From Trochalopteron elliotii (lineage: Eukaryota > Chordata > Aves > Passeriformes > Leiothrichidae), in the NCBI GenBank assembly GCA_024734555.1, contig JANPWX010000130.1, positions 996,663 to 1,060,662 on the forward strand: DNA of 64,000 nt. Direction: 5' to 3'. Shown in pieces: positions 1 through 12,400 of the stretch. The position numbers and the translations under genes were made by a program. Position 1 is the stretch's first letter. Each line of letters opens with the position of its first letter. The notes beneath the pieces were generated by a model. The model ran no database searches. It saw nothing but the letters and a program-made list of their open reading frames with translations, and was not told where the DNA came from.

Positions 1-3000
1 AGAAGTCTTTTTCCTTTGTACTGGCTGTTTCCAGCTGAACAAGGCATAGCTGTGGGTATGAGAGAGCATCAGCACAGCAATTCTGACAATTATCCTGTGG
101 TTAAATAGTGTGAAATAGTATGTGAGCAAAACATCAGTGTATTGGTCTCTCTGCATAGTAAATAGAGCAACAGTTGAAAGAAATTGTGTTTTGGGGTTTT
201 GCTGCTGACATCAGTGTGAGCTGGCTGGCAGTTCTTCACTGACACAGCTCGTGGTACTGCTGAGACAAAATGATGGTGTACAGAGCCCTTCTATTGCCCT
301 GTCAGGGCATAAGAGCTGATGGATGGATGTATGGATGTTTTATGTGTGTAACCTGTTCTCCAGCTTGCTTCCACTGGGTGGACCTGGGATTTCTGAACAC
401 CTTCCTGCATGATTGGCACAGCCTCGCCAGGTCCCTGCTTTTTGGGGAAAATATCCCACTCATCTGCTTTTGTTCTGAGCCACTTACGAGCAGTTCTAGA
501 GGTAGAGAATTGAGACTGCCTTTCTGGGAATAAGGACAAAAAATAGCTCCCTGTTAGCATTCCAAACCCAGCTATTTAGACCTGGATTATTTTTAAATAC
601 TTTGCTTTCAGATACGTAGCTGGCTGTGTTTTCCTCCTCTCTCTCCTTTCTTTTTTTCAAGTTAGCAGTTAAGTTTTGCATCTTCTCTCCACCCAGCAGT
701 ATGCAATCAAGAGTTTCTAAGCAAACAGAGGTTTATTTTCATTGCTAAGTTAGCTATGTTACCTGCTGCCTCAGAGATGCCGTTGGCCACAGTGGGAGCC
801 TGGGGACGTTTTGAGCCTGGATATGTTTGCACAGCAGTTTCCTGGGCAGTGGAATTGACAGGAGGCAGGGCAGCAGCAAGTGGGAAGCTGCAGCCATCTC
901 ATTTTGATGCCTTGGGAAGGCTGACCCAAAACAGAGACTGGACAAAGCTAGAGAATAAAGTAGGGATTTATTGAAAGGCCTTTAGGATACACCTTGGGCA
1001 GGACAAGAGGCTGACCAGGGCTACACCCAAGATGGACTTGGAATGGTCACAAAATGGACTCCCGGTCATGAAGTCTTACGTTTTTATAAGTTTTGGTCCA
1101 TTTGCATATTGGGGTTTAATTGTTCAATTACAGCTTCAGGTTGCGAAATCTCATCCTTCTTGTTCCTCCATTCAGTCCACCATTGTTTGTGCCTTTGGGC
1201 CTGACAGTTGTCCTTGGTCTTCAGCAGGAAAAGGATTTGTTTTGTCTACCTACCTATTCTGTGAAGAGAGCTTAGTAGCACTTAATATGAGACTCAGAAC
1301 TACATCCCTAGGCAGCACAGAATCTGAAAAACATGAAAGCTAAAACTTAAGGCATCAATTTCACCTGGCTGCCATCACATGTGGTCAGCCTGAAACACGG
1401 CCCTGCGTGAGGTGCCAGGCAAAGGCTGGGCCCATGGCAGCCCCATTGCAGTGTGCATGTCCTGGAGCTCAAACACAAAGCCTTTCACCAAGAGTTGTGT
1501 GAAGGGGTTGCAGTGAAGTTCTGCTGCTGAGTGTGTGCTGTCTTACACCACTTCATGGTGGGGACTGTGCTGACACACAGGGCTTTTGGAGTTCTCAGCA
1601 ATCACTGCATAGACCTTGTTTCATCCTCTGTGGATGCTGCAGGCCCAGAAGGGGACACACATCCCTTTCAAATGGCAGCTGCAGATCCTGGAGGAGTCCC
1701 ATTTTTGGGCTTGTTGGATGTTACAGACCCTAATGTCTCACACATCCCATGGTGAGCTGCATTCAGAAAGACCTGCTGCTCAAAGTGGTCTTGGTAACCC
1801 ATGCGCATTGCTGGAGTCTGGCCTGCTTTAGACCAAATTAAGCTCTTGGGCACTGAGGCCTTCTCTTGCAGGAAAGAAGGAGCAGATTCTCTCTTGCCTT
1901 CTACACAGCAGCTAGTTTATAAAGCTAAAGCAGCCTGTTAGGCAAATAAATTTTTAAAAATTGCAAAACCTGAAACATTGAGCCTTTCATCTACAGGGAT
2001 TGGCAGGGCAGGTGGCGGTACAGAGCCCAGATAAATACAGGAGGAGAGTTCCTCATGTGGTGTCTTGGCTGTGAAGAATGAGCTCCAAGAGGCTGTTGAA
2101 GCCCATGAAATTGGGGCATTTGGGCAGCACAAGCACAGGGCTTGTCCTGGGAGCAGGAAGGGTAGGGGCAGGGTCTTCTAGCCTGTTATATGCTCATTTC
2201 CCACCTGTGCCATGAGAGTCACTTAGGAGCATGTTGGTCCTGCCCTTCCAAACTGCCCTGTGACTCTGGGCAACCTTTTCTTCTTTGTTTTCCCAGTAGC
2301 CTAAAGGAGATGGGAAAACTTGGAGATGCTTTTCAGGAAATATGTCCAATCCTTAAAGGGTTTTCCTTTTCCTCAGTCCCCAAGAGAAGCAGCAGACCTT
2401 CTGATGAGAGATGCCCACCCAAAGGCTGGGTTAACACTTCTTACTGCTGTCCAGAGCCCTGCCTCTGGCTGCACATGGGAGAGAAAAAAGCCTGTAACTC
2501 GGGAAGGAGACAGTCATAATATCTGTTTGTAAAGGGTAAGAAAGAACTGTTTGTTGGATGGGTATAAAAAACCCTTTAATTCCAGCCAGGATGGTCTAAT
2601 GCGTTAGCCAAGGGGTGGTAAAGAGCAAAGTACCACCAGTACAGGGATGCAGGGAGGCTTTTGGGGACACAAATGCTGGTCTTTACCCTCACAGAGCAGC
2701 AATGGTTATCTTACTGATCAAACTGCAAGGCTGATCTTAATGCCATTTTAAAGAAACCAAAATCATTTATCTGTGCTGTAATAGGAAATAAGGATGGGAG
2801 TGACTGGTGTGATCTCTTGCTGTTCCCTGCAGCCAGTGCAGCTGGTCTTCCTCCACACAGCTCAGATTAATGTTGATTTGTGTGGAGATGGTGTAACTCT
2901 GCTGACACCAATGGACTTGCATTTACGAGACTCAAAAGCCTTTAAAAAAAAAAAGTTTCTGGCACTGCGTACTGAATGTTAGGCACTGAATGGACCCAGT

Positions 3001-3326
3001 GAGTAGCTGTTATCCTGATAGATCCTTGTAGGCAGGAAGATGTTATACTGCCTGGGTTCACTGAGGAGCAGTGTCCTGCTTCCCTACAGGGAAATACTGA
3101 GAATATTGACAAATACTGAGAGTCAGCAAATCAGTAATTGTAGCTTCAAAGTAATATAGTTTGTTTTTGGTTTTTTTTTCCCTGCACAACCTTCTGGCAC
3201 TCTATAAAAAGATCTGACACACTGCATAAGGATTAGGTGGCTTTGAAGCTGCGGAGCCATCTAGGTGTGAAAACTTTGATTTCCTGTGTCTTGAAATTAA
3301 CTGTAATCTCTACCTTTCTCTTTCAG
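1..3326. other. 5-prime flank or upstream intron of OSBPL5
   Basis: This stretch precedes the first coding exon. It ends in a pyrimidine-rich acceptor (tctctttcag at 3317-3326), so it is at least partly an intron joining an untranslated exon upstream. I see no CpG-rich promoter and cannot identify an untranslated exon. It contains an LTR fragment at about 922-1348. The reading frame of exon 1 stays open upstream to about 3237 but has no in-frame ATG there. Confidence 0.6.
922..1348 (-). repeat. ERV LTR fragment, antisense to OSBPL5
   Basis: About 430 bp resemble a bird LTR that I recall as frequent in passerine sequence. The block begins TGACCC and has TTTATT near its left end, which reads as an AATAAA signal on the minus strand, supporting antisense orientation. 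The five bases aaggc occur at 917-921 and again at 1349-1353, as expected for a target-site duplication. The right end lacks the usual CA, so that boundary is uncertain. The family call is from memory. Confidence 0.45.
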
Positions 3327-3342
3327 AAAACCCCCACAGCTC

Positions 3343-3351
3343 ATGCCATGA
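3343..3351 (+). promoter_or_regulatory. Minimal upstream ORF overlapping the OSBPL5 start
   Basis: In the 21-base leader carried by coding exon 1, an upstream ATG (3343-3345) is followed by CCA and TGA (3349-3351). The stop overlaps the main ATG (3348-3350) by two bases. The upstream ATG has C at -3 and C at +4, a weak context; the main ATG has G at -3. Leaky scanning or reinitiation are both possible. The effect on translation is inference. Confidence 0.5.
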
Positions 3352-3483
3352 AGGAGGAGAACTTTCTCCGTCGCAGGTTCTCCCTCTGTCCGGCCTCATC
3401 CACCCCTCAGAAGGTCGATCCCCGCAAGCTGACGCGCAATCTGTTCTTCGGGGCCGACAATGACATCTACCCGCTCAGCCCAG
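3348..3483 (+). CDS. OSBPL5: OSBPL5 coding exon 1 (residues 1-45)
   Basis: The exon starts at 3327 after a cag acceptor, carries 21 untranslated bases and then the initiator ATG, which matches the conserved ORP5 start. It encodes the Arg-rich N-terminal segment (RRRF, then PQKVDPRKLTRNLFF) and ends SP plus the first base of a Gly codon at a gtgggt donor. The segment is conserved with human ORP5 and lies outside the PH and ORD domains. GC content is higher than in the flanking introns. Confidence 0.95.
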
Positions 3484-6400
3484 GTGGGTTTCTGGTGTGT
3501 CACTGCAGAAAGCAGCCTGCCTCAGGTGCCTGACTGCAAGTAGATATTTTAGCATGCTGCCAAGTGTCGCCCTGATTTTTCAGCCTTCTGCTTGTTTTCA
3601 TTTTTACTGGAGCTTTGTCATGCTTGTGGCAAAAACAAAGACTGATATTTTGTAAAAAACACATTCCTTCTAGGGGGAAGGACAAATTGATGGACTTCTG
3701 AGTTGACCACTGGGGTCAGAAAGGTGATGGGGGGTCAGAGGGGGGGGTGTTCCTCTCATCCCCCAATCCTTGACCAAATCCCAAAAACTATATAAGTTGA
3801 GATCCCCAAAATAAATGGCCCTTTTCCTTTTCATCTCATATCTTGATGGGTGGCTGTAGTTCTTTTCGTGTCCTCTTGCAACGAGCTGCCAGGAAACAAA
3901 AGAGAAACAAGAATGTGAAAGAGAAAGTGAGAGAAGCTGGTACAACACAGATAGTACTGGGTCCCAGACAGTGCTGCTTCCATGATGCTGTTATTTTTCA
4001 TTGCCATGGGAATGAAAATTTTTCATTAAGTGGGAATGGAGGACATGAGAACTGGGCTTTGTAACTGTTTGAATGCTGCATGGTCTTACATTTGAAAAAT
4101 TACTAAAATGTTTTCAGACACATCCACTTCAAGTCACTTGATGTGTTTCACTCTAAGCATTTGACTTGCTTAAAATTTACTGTCCCTATTTGCAGATGTT
4201 TAATGGCAGATTTCCCTGTTCAGATTTAGAGCCCAGGATAAATATTACAAGAGCAAAATTTCTGTGGTTAATGTTCTGTAAATATCCACAAGCACTACAA
4301 GTACCAGGATTCTTGACAGGTTGCAATAAATGGCAGACTGGCTTTAAGCATTCTCTTTATATCTTTTCTTTTTTTTTTTTTTAAGCTCTGAATTTCCTAG
4401 CATCTTTCTTGAAGGAAAGAGAGCTCATTTTATTGTTTCAGAATTTGTTGCTCACAGTAAACATTGAAGTCTTCCCTTGACTGCAGTCTGCAAACAATTC
4501 TTCCATCCCAGTCTGTAAACAAGTGCTTTAGGGGGCAGTCACAAGTTTCTAGAGCTGTCATCTGCAGCTGCCATGTCAGTGCTAAATAGTCAAATCTCAC
4601 AGCACTGTTGTGGAGTCTCAAAACACTGATATCTGGAGAAGGACCACAGCATCTGTCAAAAGGTTTCAGTGCTCGTATAGATCTGGCACCCAACAGACAG
4701 ACTCTGGGCTTTGCAGATGTAGTGCAGAGCCAGGTCTGGGTTTCCTGAGCTAATTCTCTTTAAGTGCAAAGGTTTCAAGGGCCTCTGATTTTGCAGGTAT
4801 TTTGTTTGTGAGTGTCTGCTGTAAGGCAGTGGGGAGTCTATTTTCAGCAGTGCTGACTAATCCTGGCTGTCACTGAGGCTGCTGGAAGCTTCATCAACCT
4901 TTCAGTAATCAAATTGGAAACAATTTAAAAATGGGACACCTAAAATCTCGTACATTTCAAACCTGGAGAGACTTCTGAACAGCTGACTGCCCACAAGTAC
5001 AGTCTGTACAAATGTGTGGCAAATAAATAACTCACTTCTGCTATCCTAGGGAGCTGAAGGGCTGATTTTCCAGCCTGTATTTGTTTCCCCTTGCTTTGAG
5101 GTGATGGAGAGCCATGGCTTAGAGTTTGCTCATTTCTTTCTTCAGTTTTTTACCAGCGTTTTCGATGCTAAAGATGTTACTGACTCCCTCACAGTGGAAT
5201 TTCAGTGCTGTAATATTTGAGACACCAGGGAAAGTTGAGGGTTTCAGTGTGGAGGAGGTGGCTGGAAGGATTTTCCTCTTCCTCAGCTTCCCCCATCACC
5301 TTGTTTCTCCTTGATCCCTGCTGGCAGCCTTTGCTGGGCTCAGCAGAGCAAGTGCCTTGAGCCACAATGGATCTTCTGTTCTGCTGCACAGTTATCCCAG
5401 GTAACCTCCAGCCCTGGTGTCAGTGAGGGCTATAGCCCTCAGTATTGCAAAAGAAGAACGTAGGCTAAAGGATTTGTAAAGGAGAGAATATCCCTTTTAA
5501 ACAAACAAAATTTACTGCTTCAGTTAGGGGGTTTCTTGCAGGGAGTCTGGGGTTTTGTCTATATTCCTCTTTTACTCTTCTAATTTCTTTTCCTGTCCCC
5601 ATGGAGCTGCCTTGTTATGGACTCGATATTTTCTGAGCTTGAGAAGAGCTAGCTCTTCTCAAGCTCAGAAAATATCGAGTCCACACCTTGTCTCTGTTTT
5701 CCTGATATTTCCTGCAAGAAGAGCCTGTTATTTTTCATGTTCAGCTGCCATTTCCTATGGCAGGCTCTGCTTTCACTCCTTTGCTGCTGCTTCTGCTTTG
5801 TTTTCCTGAGCCTTGTGTGCCTCTCCCTGCCTTCTCCTGTTCCTCTGAACAATGGTGCTGTCACCATAGATAAGCCACAGGTTTGTGTCCATAAGCTGCA
5901 TCCCATATTTCTCTGTTCTCTATTTTTCTCTGTTTTTTACATGAGCTTTCAGTTCTTGAGGCTTTTCCAGTGGTTTGTGTTTTGCTGCTTGAGCCCAGCA
6001 GATTTCCTTTATGGGCTGATTGTGTTGAGTGGCTGCAGTGGGCAGCAAAGCCCAGTGATTTCTTGTCTGGAATTCAGTGGGTTGTGATGTGGCTGGAGCT
6101 GCAGGTCTCACTGCACCATCACCTAGGATTCACCCTCCAGCAATGAAGATGTGCAAGTAAATATTTCAGAGAGAAGGGAGTGACAGACTCCACACCTCAG
6201 GAGAGCTACACTGTGGAGATTCAGTTCAGCAAGAGAATTTTTTTTTTAAAGGAAACATGCAGAGGGAAATGCAGAGGGCACTATCTGAAGTAACACTTTG
6301 GACTTCTTGCCTTTTGCTTGCATACAAAAGTGCTAATGATTCTTGTGACTGGGAGAAAATTGAGTAAGATATTTTCTTTTTATAGGGAGCTTACAAATGA

Positions 6401-9400
6401 GAGAGACATGAATTCGTGTTCTTTGTTCATGTCTGGCTTTCACTTAGTCATGAGGAGACAGAACCTTTGTCTGTTTTCTATTTCAGAGGATAGGAAATTC
6501 ATTGGTATAAAAATTTTTACTCTCTTTTTGATTAGGCTGCAAGATCACAAAGAGTCTTTAAATAAAAATTTAGATTCGCTTATTTGCATCCTAAGAGATG
6601 CACTTTCATGAATATGGGAATTTTCCTGTGAAGGATACACAGAACTACATTTCAGGTGGTCACACTGGGTCATGTGGCTGATATTTACAGCAGAAATGGG
6701 TTTTATTGGCAAGAGTTTTGTCACGCATCAGAGCTTGTATTTCCTCTTGTGGTTTATCAGTCACGCTTGCTGTATCATTCTTTATAAAAGGGAAAGGCAA
6801 ATGCACCTGTAGAATTGATGCCCAGCAGAAAACCAAAGAAAAGCAATGGTTACTGTTCTGAAATAGAACTAAATATTTACTTCCCCCGGGCATGACAATA
6901 ATGGATAAAAAGCAAGTATCAGAAATTCTACTCTCTAGCCACAAGACTGGAGTGTTGGCAGTTTTCTTCACAATGTGATGGAGGGGTTTCTATAAGCACC
7001 ACTGATTTCTCTTTCCAAAATATTGTTTGTTACTTGGTGCAGAATTTTTGGGCTACTTTGTGGAGGACCTTTGTGTGCCCTGGTAGCAGCCAGCACTTTA
7101 AATTGCAAGATTCATCTCTCTTTCTATGGTGGGCATTGTGTTTTCTTGATCAGGGAGATAAGTGTTTCAGCCTCTATAGCCAGTTCGTGTTTAGCTCCTC
7201 TTATGTTTTTCTGTGGTTTCCTATTTATTTTCTTGAGGTGGCTGTATGTGTCATGCTTGGGGTGAGACTCACACTTCTGGGCTTTCTGTGCACTTAACCC
7301 TGTGTGTGGGTTTTTGAGAAACTTCCCCATCGTTCCTATGAAGTTTGCTTTCCAAACAAGGGCTGGCCCTCTCCTTCTGCATGGCTGCAGCAAGGCTGCT
7401 TGAGACAGAAAACAGAGACATCTCTCCTGAGAAAAAACCTTTCCCTCACAATTTCCAGTAGACTTAATGCATTTGGCATAAGAAACTAGTAGATGTTGCT
7501 TTGTGAACATACCTAATGAAGCCTTGTAAATGATGCAGTAAGAATGGACAGTTGCATGTTCATTTTCTTTCCATGATGCTCTTTGAGCAGGATTGCCCAG
7601 AACCTCAGGAACAGGGAAATCTCATTGTTCAGGTGCAAATTAACTGCATTGCTGAGAGAACGCAGAAATGTCTCACATCCAGGCTTTTTGTATGACTACA
7701 AGCTTGGAGTTAAGCTTTCTTTAAGAAATGAAACATAATAAAGAATGGATGTGAATTCTGTTGTGCTAATAGACACCACTCCCTTGGAGCAGACAGCAGC
7801 TGATTCCCATTAACTTTACTTGAAGTTTTAGACCATATGTTACTTTCCCATACATGTGCAGATAAAACTCTTCGTGGGAAACAAGTGCAGCAGCTACATG
7901 GCTTTATGAGATTTTTCCATCCTCCTCTGCCTCTTTCAGGGAGAATGGGGCTTATAGAGATAAAAATGCCATGAGAGAAAGAAAAAGTATGGAGATCCAG
8001 GTTCTAATCCATGCACAGCAGTGCCTATGGCCATCCCACTTGTCATGGTAGCACAAAGGCACTGTCAAATCTCTGGCCACTGGGGATTTTTTATTTTCTC
8101 CTGCCCACAAACATCAGGATTCTGAGTGCATTATTTAGGGCTCACTGTTTCCAGGGGAAGAGTGACAGCTAAGAATGTATGTTGAGATCAGGGTCCTGTG
8201 TTGTGGCATCACTTTCCTGCATGTCTGGTTGGGATCTTGCTTTACTCCACTCCCCCACGTGAGCAGTGCACATGCTGTCCCTCTTCTCCCAGGCCTCCTG
8301 TCTCAGCGTGGGCTTCTGTGGCTGACTTTTCTAACAGTGCTTGGCTTCTTAAATGGCTGCTCTGATCATTCCAGGAGAAATTATGGTTCTGACACATCTG
8401 TGACAGCTTCTGCTGACTTCAGGAGAATCGGGGTATTCCCTTGCCGGTTTTGGATTTGGTGGTGTTTCCAAGGCTGGCTCACACTGTGTTAGAAACATTT
8501 TCAACAGTTTCCATGTTTGCAATGTGCTACAAATGGACTGTGTTTCACTGTCTTGGTGGTTCTTTACTGCATCCTATATTCTGAAGCTCTGATTGCCAGC
8601 ATTTCTGAGAAGAAAATGACATTGTAATTGGTTAACAATGACTCTTGGCGCTAAAATCTAGTCTCATCAGATTCTCTTTTTTATTGGTTTTGTTGTTTTT
8701 TTTTTTAATATAAGCTCTGTGCTTTCTTCTACTGTAAGGCCATGATTACATTTGGCCAAAAGAACAATATTTATCGTTACATTTTATTGCTTGGACTAGG
8801 ACTACACACACTCATGCCAGTATATAATGTATGCAAGTTTAGGGTATTTGAGTAGTGATTATATATTTATACAATGATTGGAAAATATAGTACTCATTTA
8901 CTGTTCATAAATTTAAAATATTTCTTATTTTAACAAATAACTTGTCCAGAAGACATTGATCTGCAAGTGTGTAGGGGTTTTTTAATTTTGTTTTAGTAAT
9001 TATGCCTAGATACTCTTCTGTCTTCTGTAACATTTTGTGATCAGGGTTATTATTTGTCCAACAAAGCGTGCTATCAAGTGCATCCATGTGTAGTTGCCAG
9101 ATTACTTACCAAGGAGGATTGAATAGCTGCTTATTAACTGAATTGCATTTATTATTTGCACTGAACAAGGCATGGGGTATGTAAGGAAAGAACAGACTGT
9201 GGTAATGTAATTAAAGACTGCATCATAATGCAGACACAGAAGGGAGCTGATTAAGGATGCATTAGCAACCTTATTTCTGTTGTTTTCCAGCTTTCAAATG
9301 CTGGACTTTGCAACCATCATTCTGGTTTTCCATGGTGTTTTGAGACCTTACTTTTGAGTAGTCTTGTTATCCAAGCATGAGGGTTGAGGCCATTTCAAAT

Positions 9401-12400
9401 ACTACACGGTCCCTCTCTGGTATCATGGTGTACTTGCTGTTGCTCATGATAACTTCTTTTGTGTGCCATTAGCTGTAGCCCTTCTCAGGCCATGATGAGC
9501 CATGGTTTTGCACAGAATTTTGCTAGTTTTGAATCACATTTTTTTGTTGCAGGAAAAGATGTGGAAGGAAACAGCCCATCGGCACTGAAGGATGAGACAC
9601 CACAGACTCCAAACTTCATTAGCAAGGTACTTTGGGATAGGGAACCATTCCCATTCTTGCTTTCATTTCTTCTCAGATGTTATTAATCATTCTTACCTTT
9701 TTTTTTAAAGTCATTGAGAAAGTCTCTCCCTCTGTTTCTGCAGGAACACTGTGTGTGCTTATTTTGAGGGAAAAGAAAATTAGTGTGTTTGCATGGTTGG
9801 GATGACAAGGAAGCCTGCACTTTTCTCTGGCTTGATTTTGCCTACCACAGAAGAACCTGGCTTATTTGGGCCTCATTTGGCAGTGTAATTAGATGTGAAT
9901 AATTATGGTTGAAAGGTTGATTTTGTCAGCAGAGGTGTCTCCTGCTGTTCCTGATCAGCAAGGCAATCATAAATCTTAATTGTTTTGCAAAAGAAAACTG
10001 TTAATATTTAGTGTAGTGTGCAGCATCAGAAACAGTGAGTGGAGAGCCTGGGAGAGAGCTCTGGGAGTTGGTGTAACAGGAGAGGAAGACAAAATAATCA
10101 ACATTTCCTGAACACAACTTTTCCATTCAGCCTGTTAGGGAGAGGTAAAACTGAATCCAAAGTCTCTGGATTTCACTGCTCAAAACCTGCCTCTAGATCA
10201 AGAGTTACAGAGTGCCAGGGTTTGACTTCCTGTGGAATGGAATCAACCTTATAAATGAGATCTGGCTTTGAGATTCATGCACAGCTTTTTTTGGCTGCAG
10301 CTCCCTAACATGTTTCTGGAGGGTTACTAGAAATAGAAGCGAGACCAGTTAATAAAATTTTAACTAAATTTATTTTGAACTATGAAGCTATAAAATGCAA
10401 GTGGCACCAGCTGAAACAAAAATATAGCATGAAAGAAACAGCTGCAGACAAGTGATTTCTTGTGAGATGTGAAAATAATCTCTGAATCTTCCAGTACATT
10501 TCTCTGTGCTTGCCTGGAGCTTGCAGGTTGTTCTGCTGGGATCTCCTGGCAGAGGTCAGCACAGGGAGATGATGATGAGAGGAGCTTAGGGAATATGCAA
10601 CAAGGACTTGTGTACATGTCCTCTGCTATTGCTGGAACCTGGCAAGCTGCAAACCGATCTTGGTTTTGCTTTTTCAGGCAGGTTCCTCAAGGAAAATCAG
10701 CCTCCCACTTATCCTGGCAGTGGAGAAACCCAAGGACCAGGTAACTGCATCCAGGGCTGTGTTTTAAAGCTAGATGTTTTGCACGCCTTACATGGAGTGG
10801 TGTTGGATTTCCAATGACTTAGGAATGTGAAGAAGAAGGACTTTGTCTGGACAGGACAGCTCAGAGCACTGAAATGCTGTCCAAAATGGCATTTGATTTC
10901 TGAGATGCAGGATGAGTGCAGGAATAGGAGTGTATTTATGAGAGGTTTCTGGGTGAGAGCATGGCTCAGCTGTGTTTTCCCAGACTCCAGGTCTTCCTGT
11001 TCAGTCTCCTACAGGTATGTTTTTGAAAGGACAAGCACCCGTGGAGGATTTGGGTGCTCACCCTGATTTCTGACATGCTTTGTGTGCACTTGGGAGCCAT
11101 TGGTGGGTCTCTCCTAGACAGTGCCAAGAACAATTGTTAAGACGAGTTAAGAGGAAATGCACAGCACAAAACAACTGCAATCAGATCTGTGAATCAGAAG
11201 AAATGGGACTCTGCACTTGGACACAAGCTTTGCTTTCACTAACCCAAGCTTTTGGTTTTACAATAGTCAGAATTGCTCTAAAACACCAGTGGACTGAAAA
11301 GAGATGTGATACCAAAACACTGAACCTCAACATTCCTACTCTTTTGCAGTGTTGCAGGCACTTGCTTTGGCTGCTGAATGGGCCAGAGCTGGATGTTTCT
11401 TTCTTGCCTGAATATTCTGCTTAGACACATGATGTTTCATTTCCACCTCACTGGACCTGTGCTGTAGCACCTGTCATTCTCACTTCACTCTTCTTCACCT
11501 TGTTCACTGTTGTACAGTACCTTGCTCTCTTCCAGCCCTGTAACTTGCCTTCTGTCATGTTTTGCAATGACAGTAGGGAGTCCTTATTGTGAAATGTCTT
11601 GTTGCTTAAAAATTCAGGCAAACTGGTGGTCAGTTTGTTTAATATGCAATTTTTCACATCCACTCTGCTCTAATGCCATAAAATAAAGCCTTACTGTCAG
11701 CTTTCAGAACTGTAAGTAGGGATCTGTCATACTATTTCAGTTTAAAAACAAATAGTGATTCCACCTACTTGAACCAAAGGGAAAAGTGTGCCCTAATTGG
11801 GTCATATTTAGATTCCTGATGGGGGGGGACTGGGGCAGGGGGAATAATTGCTAGAGATTGAACTATAGGGTGTGCTGGTTTAATTAATGGATTAAAAAGT
11901 AAGTGTTATAGGTCACAGATCCATGCCATGGATGTTTGCCCTTCTTTTGGTACAGTGGATTTGAAAAACCTTGTTGGAAATCAGTGTTCATTCAGCAACA
12001 CTATTTTGAGATACCACAGCACATTAACTACTTTCACTCAGTAGTAAGAAGGAAAGGAAAGCCAGTTAAGTGATTTGATCCCTGGACTGGGGCTTGGGGA
12101 ACCTCAAATTCCCAACTCTGCCTAGGATTCCCTGCATTGCCAAGGCACATTAATTGTGTTTCTGTTTCACATCTTCATCAGTGAGGTGGAAACATTTCTG
12201 CTTTTCGTTCACCCAGGCCATATCCACATTGCATAAAGGAGAAGACTGCAGGTTGCACAAGTTAGCAGAGAGAATGTGGCATAAAAATCCTATAAATATC
12301 TGTGAACTTGTGAGCTGTGAAGACTTTTGACTGCAACCACACTGCCCTGTGCTCGTGGGTGGGCTGCTCTCTCTAAGGTGTGAATACATCCCAGTTGTCC

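Larger units (their letters stand above)
3484..9552. other. OSBPL5 intron 1
   Basis: A 6.07-kb phase-1 intron, gtgggt to ttgcag. It holds an LTR-like block near its start (about 3688-3893), G-runs at 3729-3747, a perfect 66-bp palindrome at 5618-5683 and T-rich tracts. I see no supportable gene on either strand. Confidence 0.9.

Noticed and set aside
2590..2620. tRNA-like stretch (atggtctaatgcgttagcca)
   Set aside because: Only a D-arm-like segment is present; no anticodon stem or T-arm (GTTCGAATC-type) follows.
3237..3347. N-terminal extension of OSBPL5 upstream of the ATG
   Set aside because: The frame is open back to 3237 but uses GTG, crosses a clear acceptor at 3326 and has no ATG; the conserved protein starts at 3348.
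5555..6087. Hydrophobic open frames around the palindrome
   Set aside because: Hydrophobicity comes from T-rich intron sequence; frames overlap on both strands because of the palindrome itself.
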